Assembly (NCBI GenBank): GCA_009760855.2
Contig: WPIO01000041.1
Coordinates: 258,501-322,500 of the forward strand
Source: Cristatella mucedo
Lineage: Eukaryota > Bryozoa > Phylactolaemata > Cristatellidae
DNA: 64,000 nt
Reading direction: 5' to 3'
A model generated the notes under the pieces. That model made no database searches and was not told the DNA's origin. It saw nothing but the letters and a program-made list of their open reading frames with translations. Numbering within the stretch: position 1 is the stretch's first letter; each line of letters begins with the position of its first letter. The translations under genes and the position numbers were made by a program. This document shows, piece after piece, positions 55,324 through 64,000 of this stretch.

Positions 55324-55371
55324 GGGGGGGGTGGGGGTGGTGGTGGTGGTGGTGGTGGTGGTGGTGGTGGT
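55324..55371. repeat. (GGT)n microsatellite
   Basis: G-run then about 12 GGT units. Confidence 0.97.
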
Positions 55372-55735
55372 CACCTGGGAGTCAACGACGCCCGGCTGCA
55401 GCAGCAATCGCGCAACGGCCAGGCACAAGTAGGGCAGCGAGTAATGTCACGGTCACAGGCGGCGAAGCAGACCGCGAGCAGCAGCAGCAAGCGCTGCTTT
55501 GCAGCAGCTGCTGCTCCGTCGCTGCCTCTCTGGAGACCGGCGCGCTTGCGGCGAGCATTGCTCTCGATGGCATTGGAAGCTTCGTAGGCTCGCTTCCAAA
55601 GCTTCGCTCAAAAGCGGAGGCTACGCCAACCACTTCGGGACGACGAACTCATAAATCAGTCGAGGACCGGCTGGCTGGGGGGCCTGCTCAGGCCGCTTAT
55701 GAGGGCTGCTGAACGACACCGGTTGGCGCGCTACG
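55372..55735. other. GC-rich spacer
   Basis: CAG/GCAGCAG-rich patches at 55390-55520 and no recognised exon. Overlapping frames are repeat-driven. Confidence 0.45.
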
Positions 55736-55905
55736 CCGCCGCGATGGCGCACTATGTGAGGCGGTTGCTTTTCACGACCCCGGTCCCAATACCGTGGGTT
55801 CGAATCCTGCGGTGGGCGATCCTTTATCGCCACTGCAAGTGGTGGTGATAGCCGTAAAGGCTCTTCTGTCGCGAAAGAGGCTGTTAAATCAGTTAGTATT
55901 TAATT
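55736..55905 (+). mobile_element. SINE-2 copy
   Basis: GCCGCGATGGCGCACTATGT start, GAGGCGGTTGCTTTTCACGA, B box GGGTTCGAATCCTG, CGATCCTTTATCGCCACTGC, AAGTGGTGGTGATAGCCGTA, AAGGCTCTTCTGTCGC and AGAGGCTGTTAAATCAGTTA end. The CTATACAAA just before the end is deleted. Confidence 0.92.
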
Positions 55906-55917
55906 TTAATTTTCAAT

Positions 55918-56030
55918 GACCTGCAGCGGGTCCCTATCAGAAGACGTATCGCCTTCAAGGTTTTTTCACTCACTCGTAGCTCTTTTCATTCTCTTGCTCG
56001 AGCCTAGCTCTCAGAGCTACTACTAGCCAA
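55918..56030 (+). mobile_element. LINE fragment (LINE-A-like)
   Basis: Frameshifted relic of the RIDFKVLSLTFRSLHSLAPAYLSDLL region (GCCTTCAAGGTTTTTTCACT, CATTCTCTTGCTCGAGCCTA). Confidence 0.65.
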
Positions 56031-56523
56031 TCGTACCAACATCCCTGTTCTTACGCTGACCAACAAGGCCCGCCACGGCTTGGCTCCTTCGTACCTAGCT
56101 GCACTGCTGCACCAGTTTCAGCTTCTTCGTGCTCTCAGATCCCGTGTGGACAATAAGTTAGCTGTTCCATTCCTCCACTTAAAGACCGTTGGCGACAGAA
56201 GCTTTCGCTCTGCAGGTCCTAGACTGTGGAACTCGCTTCCACAATTCTTACGCAACGACAACTATTCTTCTGCTGCCGACTATGGCTCATCCTTTTCAGC
56301 GGTCCTGAGCTGCTACTTCCATGCTATTCACTATCTCAACTGCTCTCTTGACTCTGCTATGCTTCCCACTTTCTCTTTGCTGCGTGAGACGAAGTCTGTT
56401 GGCTACCGAATGCGTACCGAAAGCCGCTTAGGCTGCGAATGGGCTATACAAGACTCTCCTGCGTAACACCTACTTAGTCTTTATGGCTTTGTGGAGTTAC
56501 AAACGGAGATACATTACATTAAA
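56031..56523 (+). mobile_element. LINE-B 3' end, well preserved
   Basis: An open frame of 128 codons from APSYLAALLHQFQLLRALRS through RVDNKLAVPFLHLKTVGDRS, FRSAGPRLWNSLPQFLRNDN, YSSAADYGSSFSAVLSCYFH and KSVGYRMRTESRLGCE to a stop at 56464. The 3' end is GAGTTACAAACGGAGATACA then TTACATTA. The best available C-terminal sequence for LINE-B. Confidence 0.9.
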
Positions 56524-56735
56524 CTCTGCAGCTAGGCTTCTCTGTCGTGAGCGTCACAGTTGCCACAGCACACCACTTCTTGCCGATATGCACTGGCTAC
56601 CAGTCAAGCACCGGAGCGACTTCAAGGCTTTGTCTCTCACTTTTAGATCCCTTCATTCTTTGGCTCCAGCCTACCTATCAGAACTACTTCTCCACCAGGC
56701 CAAGCATCGTACCGCCGCTTTTGCCTGAGGCTACC
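56524..56735 (+). mobile_element. LINE-A fragment
   Basis: NSAARLLCRERHSCHSTPLL, ADMHWLPVKHRSDFKALSLT and FRSLHSLAPAYLSELLLHQA in one frame, ending abruptly near 56730. Joined directly to the LINE-B end. Confidence 0.88.
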
Positions 56736-57424
56736 TGAGGCTGCTACCAGACAAATTAATAATTTTTGTTTATCAGTATGGTTTTTATATCATCCAAGAT
56801 CTTTTCCGACTGCTCAGATACTTGGTATGCCATTCGAAGGGCTACGGCTATATCCGGCTGTGCGGCAGCCACGTTCGCAATCTTTTACTGCCCCGAGCTC
56901 TGTGCAAATGCCTCCCATTAACCACGCGGACCGCAGCCCGAAAGCGAGCGAGATATCGCAGCATTGACCAGCAGCTAAATGTGCAGGTGGAATATAGATA
57001 CACCGTCACTTGATACACGATACGCGATACACGTCACGTGACGTGACTTTCGAGTACGCAACGCATGGAGACAGGACCACGGAGTTTCATCGTGGGGGAC
57101 AAGGCCTCCAAGACAGCTTCTCCTTAGATTGGGCTCAGTCTGATCAGATCCGAACCCTTCGCAAGTTGCGATACCCAGTGGGCAGCCGCAGTGCAGAGCC
57201 TGACGGGTTGTGAAGGTATCAATCCAATTTTCCGTCCGGCTGTCCACCGAGCAGGGGCCCGCGCCGAGCGCTGGCCCCTGCACAATCGATTAATCTGTCT
57301 GGCGAAGTACTAATTTTGCACGCAACAATAATAAAATTAAGACGCTCGCAAAGTGCCTTGAGTGAACTGACACTTCCTGTCCGGACGCGAGAGAAATTTT
57401 AGCCGAGGGTTAATAGCTTGCAAG

Positions 57425-57425
<1 letters not shown>
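56736..57425. other. Spacer
   Basis: No recognised gene. It includes repeated ATACACGATACGCGATACACG and GTCACGTGACGTGAC at about 57011-57046. Confidence 0.5.
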
Positions 57426-57455
<30 letters not shown>

Positions 57456-57715
57456 TCACTTGATAAAGCGCCATCAGAGAACTCAATCTCGTTCTAGGCG
57501 CTTTAAATTTGCTGTAAAGTGAAATGCAATTGAATGGTAAGTAAAATCATGCTTGAAAAAACAAACGAAATGAATAATATGGTTAGGGGTGACATGCACA
57601 GGGTCAGCATGCAAATGTGGTTAGTGGCAGCATGCACAGTGTCAGCACGCATAAGCACATCAAGCACGAATCACAGGGACGCACTAAATGCTGTCCTAAA
57701 TAGGTGCGTTGATAA
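57426..57715 (-). mobile_element. LINE-A 3' end
   Basis: Longest (AAT)n tail in the set (57428-57453), hairpin at 57464-57505 and 3' UTR to the CGCACTAAATGCTGTCCTAA region. 5'-truncated before the ORF. Confidence 0.92.
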
Positions 57716-57816
57716 TACTCAGACGAGTTCAGAAGGAGACGCCAGGAGGAGAAGGCTCGCCGGTTACGTTAGGACCGCAGGTAAGCCGCACCCTGCACTG
57801 TATCATTCTCTAGTTA

Positions 57817-57885
57817 TAAAAACGCACTTGACAAAGTGCCCTCAGAGAATTCGATCTCTTTCTAAGCGCTTTACATTTGCTGATT
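57817..57885 (-). mobile_element. LINE-A tail fragment
   Basis: GCACTTGACAAAGTGCCCTC ... TCTAAGCGCTTTACATTTGC with no ORF and no long ATT tail. Confidence 0.8.
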
Positions 57886-58385
57886 GATCAACACCGCAAT
57901 CACTGGATTCAATCCACCACGATGCGTGGACACTTCTGTTCTGTCTAGGCGTTTGACTGTGAAAATCGTAAAATCAAATAACTCCCAGAGCATCAATGAT
58001 AATCAATCTCGATGAGCTCGAAGCAGAGGCACGAGAATAGTTGTAAGCATCACCGAAGCACAATCCCGGCATAAGTACTCTAGATAAATAAATAATAATA
58101 CATATTAATATATAATAATAATAATAATAATACCAATACATAAATAGATACTCTAGCCGTTTGAACAAACTCGTGGAGCCCCCAAGAGGTTCAACCCCAG
58201 CGAGTATCGTGGAAAGGGGACACGGGCCATGCAAAGGTGAAAGCTCTGGTCAAATCCATGTAACCGACCTTCCGGAAGCTGACAGCATGGTGACGCTCTA
58301 TCGGAGCCGCAGGATAGACTCGGAGTGACTAGAACTAGAAGGACGAGGTTGCAGCAGGCACAGGCAGATCTGGGCCCGGCCCCCA
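57886..58385. other. Spacer
   Basis: ATA-rich stretch at 58085-58145; no recognised gene. Confidence 0.5.
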
Positions 58386-58849
<464 letters not shown>

Positions 58850-58907
58850 TTCTCTATCTCTCCTATGTCTCGCTGTCTTTTTTTCTCTGTCTGTCTCTCT
58901 ATCTCTC

Positions 58908-59365
58908 AGTAATAATAATAAATATACTGCACTTGATAAATGGCCGTCAGAGAACTCAACCTCTTTCTAGGTGATTCACATTTGCTGCAAAGGAAACAAC
59001 GGTCGAATGGTGAGTGGTATCATGCTTGATAAACAACACGAATAACGTGGTTAGGGGTGACATGCACAGGGTCAGCATGCAAGTGTTGTTTGTGGCAGCA
59101 TGTACAGTGTCAGAACGCATAAGCACATAACAGACGAATCACAGGGACCCACTAAATGCTATCCTAAATCTAAATAAGTGCATTTTTAAGTTCTTTTTAA
59201 ATTTAGTCAAGTCAGGAGATGTTATGACGCAAGTCGGATGTGAGTTCCATGCTTTGGGAGCATACGAACTAAATGTGTGGTCTCCAAAGGATTTGAGGTT
59301 TGTAGGAGGTGTAGGTAAACAGTTGGATTCCGAAAAGCAGGTGGTACGATGCTTGGCCTGGTGAG
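58908..59365 (-). mobile_element. LINE-A 3' end bordered by microsatellites
   Basis: AATAATAATAAATAT tail, diverged hairpin at 58938-58980, 3' UTR, then minus-strand codons KAWNSHPTCVIT to HTTCFSESN. It stops exactly where the polypyrimidine tract begins. Confidence 0.88.
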
Positions 59366-60109
<744 letters not shown>

Positions 60110-60110
<1 letters not shown>

Positions 60111-60741
60111 TTTGTTGGCTGCAAATGCAGTATCCTTTTCAGCAGGCCAACATTCCAGCTGCTGACAGCTGAGCTGTTTATTTATGCACATCTGGATGAC
60201 TAGCTACCTTCTTGTGTGTCAGAGGGAAAGAAAAATGAGGCTATCATTCGGGCGAGGTTGACAGTTGGCTTTCAGAGCTGGCCGTCAAGCACTGCTCAGT
60301 AACGGTTTGCTAGATCAGCCTGGGTACTTCGTATGACAAATAATGTATAAACCTGCTCTAAAAGAGTGTGATGCCGTCACCCTAACTCTCCCACCCTCCC
60401 CTCGCTCGTCAAATGTCAATACCCATTGGCTCTTGGCTGCCTGATTCCTTGCACGTAGTGTTTGAACTGGTTGCCTGAAGGTACTTAAACCGAACATATA
60501 AAAATGCAAATCCGGTGTATGACCCGGATGCCAGCTTACATAGCCACCCATCCCACCATCCCATTCATAGCATTCATTTGTTTGTGGGCCAAAATTACAG
60601 AAATGGAATTGTGGGTGAGAAAGGAATTGCTAAAAAAGGGGGGGTTTCAACTTGTACAGCTAATTTATCGGGTAAAGGTGCCCTGGGAGATGAGCTGAAG
60701 GGGCGGAGGCAGAGCGAGAGCAGCAGAGGTAAGAGCTGATT
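60110..60741. other. Spacer
   Basis: No recognised gene. Confidence 0.5.
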
Positions 60742-61320
60742 GTAAGCACTGCTTGAGCAGGTCGGTAGACCAGCAAGCAGTGAGCTACAGAAGTCTAGAC
60801 GGGATGTCACAAATGCATGGACCAATTTAGATGTGATATCCCTGTCTAAAAAAAAACCCGAATTTTGGCAATGTTATGTAGCTGAAAGTAGGCAGCCTTG
60901 ATTGTGGAGGAGCTGATGTTGTCGTCTGACTAAAGGTCATTATGGAGCATGACAACGAGATTTCGTGCAGGTTCAACAGGAGATGAGCTGGCAGAGCCGA
61001 TTGCAACTCTAAGTGCTTGATTGCACACGCAGTAGACCAGCAAGCAGTGGGCTACAGGAGTAGAGACAGAATGTAACAAATGCATGAACTACATGTTTAG
61101 ATGCAGTATCCCTGTCTGAGCAAGCCCGAATTTTATCAATGCTATGTGCTGAAAAATGGCAGACTTGACTGGTGAGCTAATTTGGTCGTCTAATGCAAGG
61201 TCACTTTGGAACAGGACACGGATTTCATGCAGATGCAACCGGGATATGCTGAAAGAGTGGATTTTGAACTAAGTTTCCCAATTTTCGAATCACATTTGGT
61301 TCATGTATAACTAGTAATTA
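60742..61320 (-). mobile_element. Two tandem LINE-A relics
   Basis: 60742-61003 and 61004-61320 both cover the same post-palm region (AIRQLQ through VHAFVTSRLDF, TSKL...A, and ARNL-V). Each ends near the SADSANSSPVEP codons or slightly beyond. Both are badly frameshifted. A tandem arrangement of the same internal segment suggests duplication or two truncated insertions. Confidence 0.75.
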
Positions 61321-61378
61321 GCATGAAGCCAGCCAGCCACTCTTATCCAGCAGCACTTTCGGATGCTTAATACTGCAG

Positions 61379-61914
<536 letters not shown>

Positions 61915-62013
61915 TTATCATTCAACCTGAAGGACCAGTTAGGTGTATGCTTTGCAGCAAATGTAAAGCAACTAGAAAGAGATTGAGTTCTCTGAGGGCG
62001 CTTTATCAAGTGC

Positions 62014-62054
<41 letters not shown>

Positions 62055-62056
62055 GC
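61915..62056 (+). mobile_element. LINE-A tail fragment
   Basis: ATGCTTTGCAGCAAATGTAA, hairpin region to GAGGGCGCTTTATCAAGTGC, then an ATT tail of about 12 units. Confidence 0.92.
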
Positions 62057-62127
62057 ATTTGGCCTTTGATCAGCACACAGTAGCAAAAAACAGGTCGCCG
62101 ATTCCTATCAGCCGTTCCAGCCGCTCC

Positions 62128-62358
62128 CTCCAGCTGCTACTTCCATGCCGCTCACTGCCTCAGCTGCTCTCCTGACTCTGCCGTGCTTCCCACTTTCTCT
62201 TTGCTGCGTGCGACGAAGTCTGCTGGCTATCGAATGCGTACCGAAAGCCGCTTAGGCTGTGACTGCGCTATACAAACCTCTCCTGCGTAACATCCGCGTG
62301 GTCTTTGTGGCTTTGTGGAGTTACTGACGGAGATACATTGCATTACATTACTCAGGCA
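62128..62358 (+). mobile_element. LINE-B 3' end fragment
   Basis: CAGCTGCTACTTCCATGCCG, then the GGCTATCGAATGCGTACCGA segment and the short 3' UTR to TACATTGCATTACATTACTC. Confidence 0.88.
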
Positions 62359-63797
62359 GCAAATGAACTTAAGGCTCTCTGCTCTCACCTTAGTGAAGCA
62401 TAAGGATTATTACAGAGTCAAAAAACCGTATGCTCCCTAAAGCATCATTCAAGTTTCTGCCGATATCAGTCGAGCAGACGGAAGTCTGTGCTAAACAAAT
62501 TCACGTTTGTAATATAAACCTGAAGGTCTTTCAATGCGGATCTTGGGAACTTGCTTGGCCTTCAGAGGTCAGAAGTTCAGAGCCAATCCTGATAAGGACC
62601 TTGCACTGGTTGTAATTGAGCAATGTGCCTGCCATATTCGGGATCAGCTTCCGGTGGTTGCATGGTGGTCGCAGACCTCCAAGCAAGATAAGGCTTGAAG
62701 TAAACCAAGCAGTACAATTGCATCCAGCTGCAGGGCTGAGATGCTGCTGTTCAACACAGAAATGTTTTTTTAAGTCGGCTACATTTGAAAGCTATCTTCA
62801 ATAAAGCTGTATTCATCTAATGATCCAATAGTGTACATTGCTCAAGCAAAACTGGGTCACACCATGGATAAAGTTACTAGACAGCACAGCAAGATTGGTT
62901 TCCGGTCAATTGATGGGTCGAGAAGCACGTGTACCGTGACTACGTACAGCCGAGTTTCATCACCGGCTAATCAAATCCAGTTGCATCACCATTCGCTCAG
63001 CTTGGACGAGATTGCAGCATTTAGAGCTGGTTCTCGAAGCGCTAGATAAATGACAAAGACCGAGCTACGGATGTCCCAGAGGCTGAATCATAAGTACATG
63101 TGAGCTTAAGTCTGTGTTGAGGAAGGCAAGCATGTAGGCTTATAAACATTCAGAAAAGAGCCAGAACGTAAATACTGAATGATTGCATTGCACAGCAATG
63201 ACGTTCAAGTAAACGAACTCGAAGACCTATCCAACCAGATTTCATCTCGGCTATTTTTCGTGAATGAAAGTACTTGTGGCTCGACAGCGCCTCGGCTTCG
63301 TTTCTTATGCTACCAAATGACTCAGAACGCACTGCTTTCCCTGCTTTAAAAGTCGTCGTCAAAAGCTGGATTTCCTTTGTTTCTGCAGGTAAAACTACAC
63401 ACCGATTGTACACGAGCTAAAATTTTAGTTGAATTCATTTTGCATCCGAATTACCTAAAGTATTAGCAAAATACTAGCTGTTCCTAAGAAAGACTGGTAT
63501 GCTGAAAAATTTACATTCAGCGCCATATGGCTGAACATGTTGAAGTGAAAGTGAGAGAGGAGAAAGTGCAGGCCTTGCAAAGAAAGCTCGTGACTAGTGC
63601 GATGGTCTGACGACCAGTCGCCTCTGTAATTAAAATGCCAAACGGCAAAGCGTAGCCAGCAATCGGGCTTCGGTAGCATCAGTGAAACCCGTGCAGTTTT
63701 CTTGTAACTCGCCATCAGCAAAGGACTTGGAAACCTGTCGAAACCACGAGTTCAATCCGAGAGCCCGATGTCGAAGGCACGCATCATTCGACATAAA
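62359..63797. other. Spacer without recognised genes
   Basis: Short frames of 60-90 codons on both strands, none recognisable. No repeat or RNA gene seen. Confidence 0.5.
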
Positions 63798-63952
63798 AAA
63801 TGCATTTCATTTACAAGGCGCTCTAAGAGAGCTTTATCTCTATTCAGGCGCTTCACGCGCGGCCTCGTGCGCTCGTACCCACGTGACCTCGTTCGTCAAA
63901 TGCATTCACTTTGACTTTGGTCGGGGCTAGCGCTTCAACCTTTCCAAGCCCA
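63798..63952 (-). mobile_element. SINE-1 copy, long subfamily
   Basis: Minus strand: GGCTTGGAAAGGTTGAAGCG head, CTAGCCCCGACC, the extra AAAGTCAAAGTGAATGCATT segment, then GAGGTCACGTGGGTACGAGC, AGCGCCTGAATAGAGATAAA and GCGCCTTGTAAATGAAATGC end. Confidence 0.85.
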
Positions 63953-64000
63953 CAAAATTGACTGGGGATTGTCCTCCCGTGGCAAAAGTCGACATTTTTG

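Overview
This is eukaryotic, almost certainly animal, DNA. It has one split conserved gene, long introns, CpG-rich islands in an AT-richer background, long dinucleotide and trinucleotide microsatellites, tRNA-derived SINEs, and many 5'-truncated non-LTR retrotransposons of the CR1/L2/Rex1 type. I see no bacterial operon structure. The species cannot be named from sequence alone; an invertebrate or early-branching chordate fits best.

Only one cellular gene is recognised with confidence: a peroxin-11 gamma (PEX11G/PEX11C) orthologue on the + strand. Coding exon 1 is 37980-38231 and coding exon 2 is 48462-48640. They are joined by a phase-0 intron of about 10.2 kb, and the second intron runs past the right end of the window. 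Together the exons encode about the first 143 residues. The remaining exons are not recognised here.

Most of the rest is repeat. LINE-A is the dominant family, with a YADD reverse transcriptase, a short GC-rich hairpin near the 3' end and an (ATT)n tail. It occurs in about thirty pieces on both strands, all truncated or rearranged. LINE-B is a second, related family with an ATTAC-rich end, in five pieces. SINE-1 has a Leu/Ser-tRNA-like head and the same 3' hairpin as LINE-A, which suggests it borrows LINE-A's machinery. SINE-2 has near-perfect A and B boxes and a different body ending in an AGAGGCTGTTTAATCAGCT-type tail. Nested insertions (LINE-B in LINE-A, SINE-2 in SINE-1) give relative ages. 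A small inverted-array element at 44.75-45.4 kb looks like a DNA transposon derivative, possibly Mutator-like.

Layout. 0-12 kb: sparse relics, with a head-to-head LINE-A pair at 8.2-10.9 kb. 12-14.5 kb: TA/TG microsatellite, then a CpG-rich island with an array of ETS-like sites. 14.5-20 kb: LINE-A cluster, including endonuclease and pre-RT pieces. 21.3-23 kb: second CpG-rich island. 23.8-28.3 kb: LINE cluster with nesting. 28.3-32.7 kb: GC-rich islands with SINEs and an AT-rich block. 32.7-37.6 kb: LINE-A copies. 37.7-48.6 kb: PEX11G exon 1, intron 1 (LINE, SINE, hairpin, inverted-array element, (GCC)n island) and exon 2. 48.6-64 kb: PEX11G intron 2, with CpG-rich islands, SINEs, LINEs and very large simple repeats, including a polypyrimidine tract of about 740 bp.

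All calls rest on reading the sequence and remembered family features; no database search was possible.
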